A DNA stretch of 64,000 nucleotides from Sporosarcina sp. ANT_H38 (GTDB lineage: Bacteria > Bacillota > Bacilli > Bacillales_A > Planococcaceae). The number at the start of each line of letters is the position of its first letter. Within the stretch, counting starts at the first letter, position 1. The position numbers were made by a program, and so were the translations under genes. This document shows, piece after piece, positions 8,878-15,903 of the stretch. The notes under the pieces were generated by a model that saw only the letters and a program-made list of their open reading frames with translations, did no database searches and had not been told where the DNA came from. Location of the stretch: positions 1,302,001-1,366,000 of the forward strand of contig NZ_VOBC01000001.1 in the NCBI RefSeq assembly GCF_008369195.1, given 5' to 3'.

Positions 8878-8904
8878 GTTTTCACCCCCTCGCTACTTGA
8901 ATTA

Positions 8905-8933
8905 ATCATAACCTCGTTGGAAATTATTGTCAC
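8905..8933 (-). promoter_or_regulatory. cassette promoter copy 2
   Basis: GTGACA, 17-base spacer beginning ATAATTTCCA, then TATGAT on the minus strand, with CGAATTATAGT just upstream. Serves the gene at 8497-8877. Confidence 0.75.
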
Positions 8934-8949
8934 TACTATAATTCGACAT

Positions 8950-8986
8950 AATAAAAAGCCACAACTCATTTGAGCGTGACTTTTAT
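8950..8986 (-). terminator. cassette terminator
   Basis: Minus-strand hairpin AAGTCACGCTCAA / TGAGTTGTGGCTTTTT immediately after the gene at 8990-9268 and immediately upstream of promoter copy 2, so consecutive cassettes are insulated. Confidence 0.7.
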
Positions 8987-8989
8987 GTA

Positions 8990-9268
8990 TTACTTTTCTA
9001 ATGTTACAAAATAATCTCCAACAATTGAAAGTACTTTACTAGAAGTGAATTCTTTTACTTCATCACCTTTAATAAATTTAACATTAGCTATTCTTCTGCC
9101 TTCTTTGATTGATTTAATGAAACTTTTAATAAATGGTTCACTAGTATAGAATTCGATTTCCACATCGTCGCCATCGATTTCGTAATGTCCATCTACTAAA
9201 AATTCCACTTCTTCACCTGTATTCAATACTAGCTTCTCAAAAACAAATTTTTCTTTTGTGTTTTCCAT
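8990..9268 (-). CDS. unknown prophage cassette protein 3
   Basis: A 92-residue protein (MENTKEKFVFEKLVLNTG), beta-rich, alternating charged and hydrophobic residues (EFLVDGHYEIDGDDVEIEFYTSEP), no known motif. The correct start is ATG 9268 after GGTGGGG: the longer reading frame up to 9319 would translate its own promoter (copy 3 at 9291-9319). Single-gene unit with terminator. Confidence 0.55.
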   Translation of the reverse strand: MENTKEKFVFEKLVLNTGEEVEFLVDGHYEIDGDDVEIEFYTSEPFIKSFIKSIKEGRRIANVKFIKGDEVKEFTSSKVLSIVGDYFVTLEK

Positions 9269-9290
9269 TCTAACCCCACCTTCCACACTG

Positions 9291-9319
9291 ATCATAGCGT
9301 GTATGGAAATGATTGTCAC
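9291..9319 (-). promoter_or_regulatory. cassette promoter copy 3
   Basis: GTGACA, 17-base spacer with ATTTCCA, TATGAT, then CAGTGTGGAAGG on the minus strand; the last part matches copy 4 (TTAGTGTGGAAGG) closely, so similarity extends into the leader. Confidence 0.75.
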
Positions 9320-9362
9320 TGCTTATTCGTTGCTTAAATATCCAGTACTAATCCTGTTCAAT

Positions 9363-9392
9363 TTGAATAGGGCATAACTAATGTGTCATAAT
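9363..9392 (+). promoter_or_regulatory. sigma-A-like promoter of the plus-strand gene
   Basis: TTGAAT and CATAAT separated by 18 bases, about 50 bases before the ATG at 9443. It is unlike the repeated minus-strand cassette promoters. Confidence 0.45.
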
Positions 9393-9442
9393 GTTCACAG
9401 TGTATTGTTTATATACTATATCTTTATTTAAGGAGGGTAATA

Positions 9443-9763
9443 ATGATTAAAATTGTTGGCAAAGCTGAATTTCTTACTAGTAAGTCGGAAAGCCATTATA
9501 ATATCTATCAAAGAAATGCTCGTATTGAACCATTTGAATCGCAAAGGTTAAAAGATCTCGATGGAAAACCCCACTATATAATAGCTTGCAAGTTCGAGAT
9601 TTTATTAGAAGAAGATTCCGATTGTAAGTCCAAAAATGATTACGTTGGAAAAGTTAAACCGTTCTTAGATTCTCTTCTTGATTCCTCACTAATTCTTAAT
9701 ACACAAAATTATAGCATAAGCCAGGTAGATACTACTCTTAAACATATAACGGATTTCTTTTGA
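9443..9763 (+). CDS. unknown protein, lone plus-strand gene in the cassette region
   Basis: A 106-residue protein beginning MIKIVGKAEFLTSKSE, preceded by AAGGAGGG. It has a beta-rich first half (YHIIACKFEILLEED-like) and the C-terminal pattern ISQVDTTLKHITDFF. No family recognised. It is the only plus-strand gene between 1 and 14 kb and does not share the cassette promoter, so it was probably acquired separately. Confidence 0.5.
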   Translation: MIKIVGKAEFLTSKSESHYNIYQRNARIEPFESQRLKDLDGKPHYIIACKFEILLEEDSDCKSKNDYVGKVKPFLDSLLDSSLILNTQNYSISQVDTTLKHITDFF

Positions 9764-9824
9764 CATCTCGCTTCACAAGTTGCTGGGATTGATTTGCTCA
9801 TTTATCAAACCACCTTTTATGTAA

Positions 9825-9862
9825 TAGAAAAGCCACATCATTTTAAGATGTGACTTGAATGT
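9825..9862 (-). terminator. cassette terminator
   Basis: Minus-strand hairpin AAGTCACATCTTA / AAGATGTGGCTTTTC (positions about 9830-9858) right after the stop of the gene at 9866-10462, again with the GTGGCTTTT side. Confidence 0.65.
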
Positions 9863-9865
9863 AAA

Positions 9866-10462
9866 TTAGACTTCTTGCAAGAGTTCTTTAATATTTTTTA
9901 TTAATTTTTCTGCGCTTGTCTTATCAGTGTAATCCATGTAGTGAGAGTCATGTGTATCTAAGTGAGCTTCCCAGCCATCTAACATCATCAGATAAGTCGA
10001 TTCAATGTGACTTTCACTTTGATCCGGACCAACGTATCCATTTCCTGCGCCAAATGTTTCATGACGAACAGCATAATTCCCCTTGATAGCATCTTTAAAA
10101 GGGACAAGTTTCAGATTTCCATCGAAATCAATTATCAATGAATTGTTAATGCTATCGTCACCAGTATTTAAAATGTTACGAACTTCATCAATACTAAAGA
10201 GCTCTTTAGATGGTTTCTCGGTACGGTGTGGTTTAACTTCCGCATTATATGAGCCGATTTGGGAAGATTTAAAGTCGACTTCTTCTCCATTAATTACAGC
10301 AAATTCCAATTTACCCGCAAATTCCTTTGCTTCATTAAATTCCGTGAACACTTTATCATCCTCTAAAATCACCTTTGGATGTACATCTACTTTTTCAAAT
10401 AGACTATTTTTTTTCATCCTGTATACTTCTAGAATATTTCCTGTATCAATTGTAAATAACAT
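9866..10462 (-). CDS. unknown prophage cassette protein 4
   Basis: A 198-residue protein (MLFTIDTGNILEVYRMKKNS). Segments KLVPFKDAIKGNYAVRHETFGAGNGYVGP and HLDTHDSHYMDYTDKTSAEKLI suggest a compact soluble domain, but I recognise no family. ATG 10462 lies behind GGGGGAGG, better placed than the ATG at 10480. It follows the zinc-finger gene at 10483-10704 by 20 bases and shares its promoter (copy 4), making the only two-gene cassette. Confidence 0.55.
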   Translation of the reverse strand: MLFTIDTGNILEVYRMKKNSLFEKVDVHPKVILEDDKVFTEFNEAKEFAGKLEFAVINGEEVDFKSSQIGSYNAEVKPHRTEKPSKELFSIDEVRNILNTGDDSINNSLIIDFDGNLKLVPFKDAIKGNYAVRHETFGAGNGYVGPDQSESHIESTYLMMLDGWEAHLDTHDSHYMDYTDKTSAEKLIKNIKELLQEV

Positions 10463-10482
10463 AGGAACCTCCCCCTTCATAT

Positions 10483-10704
10483 TTAAGCAGTAACTAATAT
10501 TTTCAAACTACAATCAGCACAGATATACTTTGGTTGCTTATCATCGTTATAGATACGATTAACCACTAAATCATGAGCCTGTGTACTTTTATCGTAGTAT
10601 TCAAATAACCTATCCCATTCTTGTTGATAGATTAATTTATCTTCACCTTTGCATTCAGGACATTTTGATAAACCTTCGTTCTTGATTGTAATACTCTTAG
10701 ACAT
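10483..10704 (-). CDS. small zinc-finger protein
   Basis: A 73-residue protein with two CxxC pairs, KCPECKG near residue 14 and ICADCS near residue 65, the spacing of a split zinc ribbon. Directly behind promoter copy 4 and an AAGGAGGTG ribosome site. Probably binds nucleic acid or acts as a structural zinc protein; not otherwise recognised. Confidence 0.55.
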   Translation of the reverse strand: MSKSITIKNEGLSKCPECKGEDKLIYQQEWDRLFEYYDKSTQAHDLVVNRIYNDDKQPKYICADCSLKILVTA

Positions 10705-10728
10705 TCGTCAGCACCTCCTTCCACACTA

Positions 10729-10757
10729 ATCATATAGCGAGTGGAAATGTTTGTCAC
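10729..10757 (-). promoter_or_regulatory. cassette promoter copy 4
   Basis: GTGACA, 17-base spacer with ATTTCCA, TATGAT and TTAGTGTGGAAGG on the minus strand. CGAATTTTG stands just upstream as in the other copies. Confidence 0.75.
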
Positions 10758-10811
10758 TTTCAAAATTCGACATAATAAAAGAGCAACTACAATGAGCTGC
10801 CCTTTCGTCAG

Positions 10812-10852
10812 ATTAGAAAAAGCCACACCTGGTTGGGTGAGACTTTGAATGA
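10812..10852 (-). terminator. cassette terminator
   Basis: Minus-strand hairpin AAGTCTCACCCAA / GGTGTGGCTTTTT directly after the gene at 10857-11825; same right arm as the terminators at 8454 and 8950. Confidence 0.65.
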
Positions 10853-10856
10853 ATTA

Positions 10857-11825
10857 TTATTTACTCATATTTTCTAAATACTCATCGATTGGTTTAAGGA
10901 ATTTACTATACTCATGTAGATTCTTTCGACATTGCCCTAAGATTTCTAACTGTCTACTTTCACTTTCTTTCTGAAATGCATTTAGTATACCAAGATGATC
11001 AATAAGTGAATGCGTAGTAGCCATAGAGGCCATATTAGCACCTTCTTCATATTTTCCACTTTTATTTGAATCGTCATCAGAATTCTCGAAGTTAATTAAC
11101 ATATCCGATATATCTTTCGTCATTTTCCGCTCAATTTCCACTTTTTTGTTAATACTTAGAAAAAAAGTATAAATAAATATTTTTGGAAAATACGGTAATT
11201 TAGGTAATGTTTTATTTAGAAAATCATCCATCGTAACTAGTTCTTCTCTCGTATTAATATCAGATTGATTTACATTCTTAAAATGTTCTTCCCAGTTACT
11301 ACCGTATTGCTTGGTTTCATCCCTAATAATCGTTAGTTCTTTCCTGATAACTCCCATTTCTCGCTTTAAAAAATCTGCAGCATCTCTCATAATATTTCCA
11401 GACTCAACCAAAGTTGTCGTGTCCAAATTTAAAGTTGCAGATTCAATTTTGTCCGCACTATCTGCAATTTTTTCACTTGATAGGTTACTGGATAGAGTTT
11501 GAAATAAAGTAAACCCAATGGCTACCACTGCTAAGATTATAGAAACAACAGTACCTGCAAATCCCCAATGGCTAATTACTTCCTCGCTGTTTCTATACTC
11601 ATATGTAATTACTCCAATTGAACCTAGAGAAATCATTAATAACCAATATAAAATATCCCTCTTCCCTACCCACTCCTTTATTCCTTCGTTCTTTTCAGAA
11701 TTTGGTTGAGGACTTTTTTTAACATTTAATGTAATTAATATAATTACAATTATAGAAATTACTATCAACACTGGTGTTACAGCTATCCCCCATATAGGGA
11801 TATGAATCGGGACTTTAAGGTCCAT
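10857..11825 (-). CDS. membrane protein with long coiled coil, unknown function
   Basis: A 322-residue protein with three predicted membrane helices (about residues 11-33, 58-76 and 87-110: VLIVISIIVIILI, ILYWLLMISLGSIGVI, FAGTVVSIILAVVAIGF) followed by about 200 cytoplasmic residues of helical, coiled-coil character (ADSADKIESATLNL, MRDAADFLKREMGVI). The plan resembles membrane-anchored sensor or exclusion proteins but no catalytic motif is visible. It is the largest gene of the cassette region, with its own promoter at 11862-11890 and terminator. Base composition is AT-rich. Confidence 0.5.
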   Translation of the reverse strand: MDLKVPIHIPIWGIAVTPVLIVISIIVIILITLNVKKSPQPNSEKNEGIKEWVGKRDILYWLLMISLGSIGVITYEYRNSEEVISHWGFAGTVVSIILAVVAIGFTLFQTLSSNLSSEKIADSADKIESATLNLDTTTLVESGNIMRDAADFLKREMGVIRKELTIIRDETKQYGSNWEEHFKNVNQSDINTREELVTMDDFLNKTLPKLPYFPKIFIYTFFLSINKKVEIERKMTKDISDMLINFENSDDDSNKSGKYEEGANMASMATTHSLIDHLGILNAFQKESESRQLEILGQCRKNLHEYSKFLKPIDEYLENMSK

Positions 11826-11861
11826 TTAAATTTCTCTCCTTTAGATAAACATTTTAAGGTT

Positions 11862-11890
11862 ATTGTATACCTCAGGAGTGCTTTAGTCAC
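11862..11890 (-). promoter_or_regulatory. promoter of the coiled-coil membrane protein
   Basis: GTGACT and TACAAT with a 17-base spacer on the minus strand. The -35 resembles the cassette promoters but the ATTTCCA spacer word is absent. Confidence 0.5.
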
Positions 11891-11929
11891 TATTACATTT
11901 AGAATCAAATTTCCTAGGTAGTTAATAAA

Positions 11930-11962
11930 AAGCACCCATAATTAAATGAGTGCTCAACAAAG
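11930..11962 (-). terminator. probable terminator
   Basis: Minus-strand GAGCACTCATTTAATTATGGGTGCTTTTT: a GCACTCAT / ATGGGTGC stem followed by T5, downstream of the small gene at 12097-12255. Confidence 0.5.
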
Positions 11963-12096
11963 GGAGGAAGGGAAATGTAAGTTGCTTATCAAACTAACTT
12001 ACAATATCAATTTACCATGGGTAATAGTGAACTTCCCTACCCCTTACAAGTTCACTTTATATTTTGTTGAAGATAACGGTCGTGCTGTGAATCTAT

Positions 12097-12255
12097 TTAA
12101 CGTGTCAAAGCATAATAAATTACATACAACCAGCTGAATAATCCGTGTATACAAGCCCAAATAATAGATTTGTGTAAACTCCAAGAAATAGCAATAGCTA
12201 AAGCCGAACCAAATGTAACGCCTGAAGTAACTGTTGATTTGGTGCTGTTTTTCAT
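12097..12255 (-). CDS. small phage membrane protein
   Basis: A 52-residue protein, MKNSTKSTVTSG followed by GVTFGSALAIAISWSLHKS and WACIHGLFSWLYVIYYALT: two short membrane helices, the pattern of the small membrane proteins common in Bacillales prophages. ATG 12255 has GGATG about eight bases upstream; the longer frame to 12309 has no site. Confidence 0.5.
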   Translation of the reverse strand: MKNSTKSTVTSGVTFGSALAIAISWSLHKSIIWACIHGLFSWLYVIYYALTR

Positions 12256-12295
12256 TTCTGTACATCCTTTCTTTTCATAGTTTCTGTCTATTACG

Positions 12296-12721
12296 TTACA
12301 CATACCCAATCAACAAAGCGGTCTCATCTAATAAACTATTCCGCATCCTCAGCACCTTAGAACGCGTCATCCCAAGTTCAAACGCTATATCCTCCCACTC
12401 CATGAAATCACGACTACTGCACCAGTAGCGCATATTCACAATGGATTGCGTTTCCTCATCTAATTCTTTGTATAGCTGCTCGATTACCTTTATAACAGTC
12501 GTTAAGTTTTGGTGTAGTTTATCTTCTAATATCCTGATGGCTAATTGTTCAGTAGGCTTGGAAATCTGACGAACCGAATTACTACCTCCACCGGAATTCT
12601 CGTCATCCGAATTCTTACTCATTAATTCCCACTCGCGATACTTTAGCTGCTTGATATTTTCATTATAGTTTATCCAATATTCTTCAAGCTTTTTAATGTC
12701 GTGTCTGTTTAGTATTCGCAA
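12296..12721 (-). CDS. phage transcription regulator, sigma/ArpU-like
   Basis: A 141-residue protein. The C-terminal 60 residues (ELDEETQSIVNMRYWCSSRDFMEWEDIAFELGMTRSKVLRMRNSLL) form a sigma-70 region 4-like helix-turn-helix with the characteristic MRYW, as in ArpU/RinA/YqaQ late-gene regulators of Gram-positive phages. It stands at the usual position between early genes and the packaging genes and may switch on the late region. Whether it drives the GTGACA-type cassette promoters is open. Confidence 0.65.
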   Translation of the reverse strand: MRILNRHDIKKLEEYWINYNENIKQLKYREWELMSKNSDDENSGGGSNSVRQISKPTEQLAIRILEDKLHQNLTTVIKVIEQLYKELDEETQSIVNMRYWCSSRDFMEWEDIAFELGMTRSKVLRMRNSLLDETALLIGYV

Positions 12722-12790
12722 GATGCCAACCCCTATTCAGCTTATTAATTCTTCGCGGTCTACCACAATCTTCTATTTATCAATCGCATT

Positions 12791-13150
12791 CTAAGCATTA
12801 ACAAGTCCGTTTTCTCGTTTCCATTTATTAAATTTACTTAGCGACCAGTCAGCATTTTCCGCAATTTGAGAATCAGACAATTTCTGTTCTTTCAATTGGT
12901 GATAGATCTCGATAGTCATTTCATTGGGAATTCTTCTTTCGAAAGAAAGTGTTTTTGTGAGTTTCCTAATTTCAACAGCTGCTGCACACTTGCATTTAAA
13001 GTCTTCAGCAGATGCAGTAATTTTAAGAAAACCACGGCAATTATCACAACTAATTTTTTCTAACCGATCAATTTCTGCATACACTTGCAGACGGATTTGC
13101 CTTTCTCGTTCACGTTGTTTTCGAAGTTTGAAACGCTCATGGTCTGACAC
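12791..13150 (-). CDS. phage zinc-binding helix-turn-helix protein
   Basis: A 119-residue protein: a very basic N-terminus (RFKLRKQRERERQ), a zinc-binding part with CDNCRG and CKCAAA (residues about 35-56) and a C-terminal helix-turn-helix (SDSQIAENADWSLSKFNKWKREN). DNA binding is likely. Overlaps the next upstream gene by 14 bases, in a run of tightly overlapping early genes (12791-14105). Confidence 0.55.
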   Translation of the reverse strand: MSDHERFKLRKQRERERQIRLQVYAEIDRLEKISCDNCRGFLKITASAEDFKCKCAAAVEIRKLTKTLSFERRIPNEMTIEIYHQLKEQKLSDSQIAENADWSLSKFNKWKRENGLVNA

Positions 13151-13319
13151 CAGAATCCCTCCTCACCCATTTGCCCGCTTTTTCAACGAGCCACTTTAAG
13201 TTAGCAGTACTGATCGTGACGGAATATCCAAAGTCGTTTTCGTGTAAAACTCCCTCAAGCTGCTCAAGTCGTTCGCTGTCTGATGATTTACCACTGTTTT
13301 TATGACCTAGTTTTGTCAT
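13137..13319 (-). CDS. small phage protein of unknown function
   Basis: A 60-residue protein (MTKLGHKNSGKSSDSERLEQLEGVLHEN). ATG 13319 with AAAGGTGG upstream is preferred to 13331. It overlaps genes on both sides, so it is translated as part of the early operon. No family recognised. Confidence 0.5.
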   Translation of the reverse strand: MTKLGHKNSGKSSDSERLEQLEGVLHENDFGYSVTISTANLKWLVEKAGKWVRRDSGVRP

Positions 13320-13659
13320 GCTGCACACCACCTTTCAATGCTTGAAGGGCTATTTCCCCGCCATCTCGACTAATCGGATTTATAGGCTCCCATTGGTTGA
13401 CGACGTTCGTTTTGTACGTTTCCGCGTTTGCATAGAAATCCAACGCTTCTCGGAATCGCTTGTTTTCTAAAACTCCATCTCGCCACTCAATCGTCAGAGC
13501 TTTACAATTGCTCTCCATTTCCTGTGCCCGTTCAGCTAGTTCGATTAAAAACCAAAAATCTAAATCTAGTAGAATATAATCATGCGCAATACCAACAATG
13601 TCCGTAGTTCTAGCATTGCTTTGAATTCGTTGCAACTGTTCCGCGTTAGTTTCAGCCAT
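13300..13659 (-). CDS. small phage protein of unknown function
   Basis: A 119-residue protein starting MAETNAEQLQRI behind AGGAGGTTGG. It contains DFWFLIELAERAQEMESNC, a helical pattern (AERAQE.E) found in small early proteins of Bacillales phages; a relic at 46012-46132 in the distant island shows the same pattern (QAERAQELEKG). Function unknown. Confidence 0.55.
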   Translation of the reverse strand: MAETNAEQLQRIQSNARTTDIVGIAHDYILLDLDFWFLIELAERAQEMESNCKALTIEWRDGVLENKRFREALDFYANAETYKTNVVNQWEPINPISRDGGEIALQALKGGVQHDKTRS

Positions 13660-13810
13660 CCTCACCAACCTCCTTCTGAACAATCCCCGTACACTTGCAA
13701 TCAGCGCATGATTCAGTTAGGTATGCTGAACCACCCAATGTCCCACTCCCCTTACATGAGTCGCACATGAGGGTTGTTGGACATGTCGGGATTTCGTATG
13801 TGTTAGGCAT
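13652..13810 (-). CDS. small phage zinc-finger protein
   Basis: A 52-residue protein (MPNTYEIPTCPTTL) with a DnaJ-like pair CDSCKGSG and CADCKCTG, able to hold zinc. ATG 13810 is preceded by GGGTGGTG and overlaps the gene upstream by eight bases. The longer frame lacks a ribosome site. Confidence 0.5.
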   Translation of the reverse strand: MPNTYEIPTCPTTLMCDSCKGSGTLGGSAYLTESCADCKCTGIVQKEVGEDG

Positions 13811-14105
13811 TGGAATCACCACCCTCAAATTTGATGTATGATTCAACCGGATAAATCCCCTCGATTTTTCCGCAGGCATACAGCTTGTCCACAGTGATAA
13901 TCTTCCCGTGATAAGGAACGACTGAATCCGGACGCATTACTGTAATTGGGCCATCATCTGTCATTAAAATGTCTCGATGCTTGATTATTCCTGCTTTACG
14001 TACACCTAACCGTCCATTCTTCAATCCAAGCCAATACGACAGCCCCATTATTAATCCCCCACCAACGATTAACAGGAGTGCTTCTCCTAGTGTCATTTGA
14101 GTCAT
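13803..14105 (-). CDS. phage membrane protein of unknown function
   Basis: A 100-residue protein with one N-terminal membrane helix (TLGEALLLIVGGGLIMGLSYWLG, residues about 5-27) and a soluble, beta-rich remainder (TVMRPDSVVPYHGKIITVDKLY). First gene of the overlapping group 12791-14105. ATG 14105 follows AAGGAGATTTACAAA. Confidence 0.5.
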   Translation of the reverse strand: MTQMTLGEALLLIVGGGLIMGLSYWLGLKNGRLGVRKAGIIKHRDILMTDDGPITVMRPDSVVPYHGKIITVDKLYACGKIEGIYPVESYIKFEGGDSNA

Positions 14106-14429
14106 TTTGTAAATCTCCTTTTCAAAGTTTCATAGATTTCATTGCAGAGTTTAGTTGAACTGAGTATCAATCTTTAACAATTTCAATCAAAATTGCTACT
14201 CATTTTGGGCCTACTATTTTTTATCTCTTTCAAAGTTGAATGCCCAGTTCTTTTTATATATTTGAACATACTATTTAATAGCTGTAGGTACACACGCACT
14301 CTCTCTCTCTCTCACTCACTCATCGTGCCTACAATGAATAAAGAATATTTTTTAAAACTAAACAAATGAACCAGACAATCAAAAATTACCGACATAGAAT
14401 AAATTAATTCGTTTTAGGAGGTGTACATT
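14106..14429. other. non-coding gap with CT microsatellite
   Basis: About 320 bases without a gene. It separates the minus-strand phage genes from two plus-strand small genes. The only marked structure is a CT/CA-rich simple repeat at 14299-14331. Part of it must carry the promoters for both directions but I cannot fix them. Confidence 0.5.
14299..14331. repeat. CT simple-sequence repeat
   Basis: Seven CT units in a row followed by two CACT units. Such runs are uncommon in Bacillales chromosomes and can slip during replication. Confidence 0.8.
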
Positions 14430-14567
14430 ATGGGTAGTTCAGGTTTCGGTTGCGAACGGTCAGGATTCGGATCAGGATTCGCTTTACTTATTGTTTTGTT
14501 TATTCTCTTAATTATTATTGGCTCATGCTTTTCAAACAGAGGTGGATTCGGAGACGATTGTTGTTGA
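14430..14567 (+). CDS. YjcZ-like small glycine-rich membrane protein
   Basis: Too short for ordinary gene finding: 45 residues, MGSSGFGCERSGFGSGF followed by ALLIVLFILLIIIGSC and a Gly/Cys tail ending DDCC. This is the layout of the YjcZ/YczN-type sporulation proteins of Bacillus (Gly/Phe-rich head, then FALIVVLFILLIIVG). The perfect TTAGGAGGTG site and ATG at 14430 support translation. It lies on the opposite strand to the phage genes and may be a host gene carried in. Confidence 0.7.
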   Translation: MGSSGFGCERSGFGSGFALLIVLFILLIIIGSCFSNRGGFGDDCC

Positions 14568-14673
14568 CACTGTCAATACACCATGCGATGAATGTGTAAA
14601 AAATACTACTTTCGCAATTCCGCCGTTACTTTCATAACTTTTTTGTGCCCGCTTCACTTTAGTACCCGGTGAT

Positions 14674-14706
14674 AAAGACTGCTGATTAATTTCAGAGGTC
14701 TTTTTT
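14674..14706 (+). terminator. intrinsic terminator
   Basis: AAAGACtgCTGA / TCAGaGGTCTTTTTT hairpin with T6, about 110 bases after the YjcZ-like gene. Confidence 0.65.
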
Positions 14707-14819
14707 GTTGTTATCCCTACCCTTTATGGTCGTATTGCGTACTAATATTTATTTCTTTGAAGGCAGACAGGCACCTGAAAACTCCATAGTTAATATGATG
14801 TTTTGAAGGAGTGATGACT

Positions 14820-15044
14820 ATGCCATGGCATCAAAAAATCGGATATCTAATCGGTCAGCCTGTTGGAATTTCATTAACAAATGGTCAAGGGACTTCAGGA
14901 ATTTTGTGCGGTACATCTAACGGTCAACTTCTTGTAATTGAATACTTATATCAAGCACAATTCGCCTTAAAAAAATACGATTTTCATATGATTCAGGATG
15001 TAAACGGATTTCCACCTTGTCAGAACCAACGACGACTATATTAA
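14820..15044 (+). CDS. small conserved Bacillales protein, possibly spore-related
   Basis: A 74-residue protein (MPWHQKIGYLIGQPVGISL) with an SH3-like barrel look: GQPVGISLTNGQGTSGILCG and a Tyr/Gln-rich middle. Similar short proteins are widespread in spore formers. ATG 14820 follows GAAGGAG. Together with the YjcZ-like gene it makes a plus-strand pair inside the minus-strand prophage, closed by a terminator. Function unknown. Confidence 0.5.
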   Translation: MPWHQKIGYLIGQPVGISLTNGQGTSGILCGTSNGQLLVIEYLYQAQFALKKYDFHMIQDVNGFPPCQNQRRLY

Positions 15045-15053
15045 TGTCACCGT

Positions 15054-15077
15054 CCCTCTAAAAAAGAGGGATTTTTT
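15054..15077 (+). terminator. intrinsic terminator
   Basis: CCCTCT-AAAAA-AGAGGG stem-loop followed by ATTTTTT, ten bases after the gene at 14820-15044. Confidence 0.8.
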
Positions 15078-15154
15078 CACCATTTCTCTTACTATGCAAT
15101 ATGTGTCTACTGTTAACCGAAACTTATATGAAAGCCCCGCCAGGGCTATTTGGG

Positions 15155-15715
15155 TTATTCCAGGAGATCATCCTCGTTCTTTAAATCTTCGACCTTGATT
15201 TCAAACGGCAAATTTTCCGCTTCCCCTGTCACAAATGGTGATTCTTCTTGTTGTATTCCGAACGGCAATTCATCTTCTTCAATCAATGCCGTTTCTTCTA
15301 TTTGAATATCTTCCATTCTGATTTGACCTTCTACCACTTCAATAGTTCCGTCACCGTTAGCTTTAACCTTAATCCCTTCATGCTCGTCCATATCAAATTC
15401 TTCCAAACTCATTTGACTTTCTTCGAGCGTTAAATTCACGTTATGCCCAGCTTTCGGATAAAGTTTGAGAGTCTTTTCTTCGTTATCGCCCTTGACATCA
15501 AATTTGAGGCAAATCTTTTTGCTGTCCCTTTGAATGGACTTGAATTCGGCATTAAATTGAGTATCCTCGATATGCAGCACCACGATTCCGCCGGCCATAC
15601 CGATTAATTCATTTTTGTACTTAACGCTGTCCCCGAGAATGTGAAACTCCAATACTTCTTTCTTGTCGTCCTTCTGCATTTTCTTAAATAGTACGTTCAT
15701 TGTGATATTCGTCAT
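15155..15715 (-). CDS. phage early-region protein of unknown function
   Basis: A 186-residue protein: a beta-rich N-terminal domain of about 105 residues (VLEFHILGDSVKYKNELIG, VVLHIEDTQFNAEFK) and a strongly acidic tail (MDEHEGIK ... EEDELPFGIQQEESP ... EDDLLE). The acidic tail recalls phage single-strand-DNA-binding-type or replication accessory proteins, but this is only a compositional hint. ATG 15715 follows AAGGGGAC and overlaps the stop of the resolvase fragment (ATGA), so the two were one operon. Confidence 0.5.
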   Translation of the reverse strand: MTNITMNVLFKKMQKDDKKEVLEFHILGDSVKYKNELIGMAGGIVVLHIEDTQFNAEFKSIQRDSKKICLKFDVKGDNEEKTLKLYPKAGHNVNLTLEESQMSLEEFDMDEHEGIKVKANGDGTIEVVEGQIRMEDIQIEETALIEEDELPFGIQQEESPFVTGEAENLPFEIKVEDLKNEDDLLE

Positions 15716-15903
15716 TTTATTTGTCCCCTTTTAATTTGAGTTTTTTTGGTTTTATTCTTCTTTGCCGGTGGATTAAATATTGTTTCGAGAACTTCTTTTT
15801 GGTGCATGTGTTGTACTTTCCTATGCTTTATCGCTCGTCCTATTTGCGCCAAGACATAAGCATCTATCACGTTATCGCTAGAATGGATGAACCCGTAATG
15901 CTC
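15712..15903 (-). pseudogene. C-terminal fragment of a phage RuvC-like Holliday junction resolvase
   Basis: A minus-strand frame of 63 codons reads EHYGFIHSSDNVIDAYVLAQIGRAI ..., ending in a basic tail (PPAKKNKTKKTQIKR). The SSDNVIDAYVLAQIG stretch carries the Asp expected as the last catalytic residue of RuvC-type resolvases; these proteins in Bacillales phages end in a lysine-rich tail. No start codon remains; the frame begins directly at the inverted integrase segment (15904). So the N-terminal part was lost when the phage's early region was deleted or rearranged. Confidence 0.5.

Noticed and set aside
9269..9319. N-terminal extension of the gene at 8990
   Set aside because: The extension translates its own promoter (copy 3); a GGTGGGG site stands before ATG 9268.
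12044..12265. Alternative minus frame over the small membrane protein gene
   Set aside because: No ribosome site before its start, and the product looks like an out-of-frame reading of the 52-residue protein at 12097-12255.
14299..14331. CT run as a regulatory switch
   Set aside because: It is not inside a coding frame or a promoter spacer that I can define, so phase variation cannot be argued.
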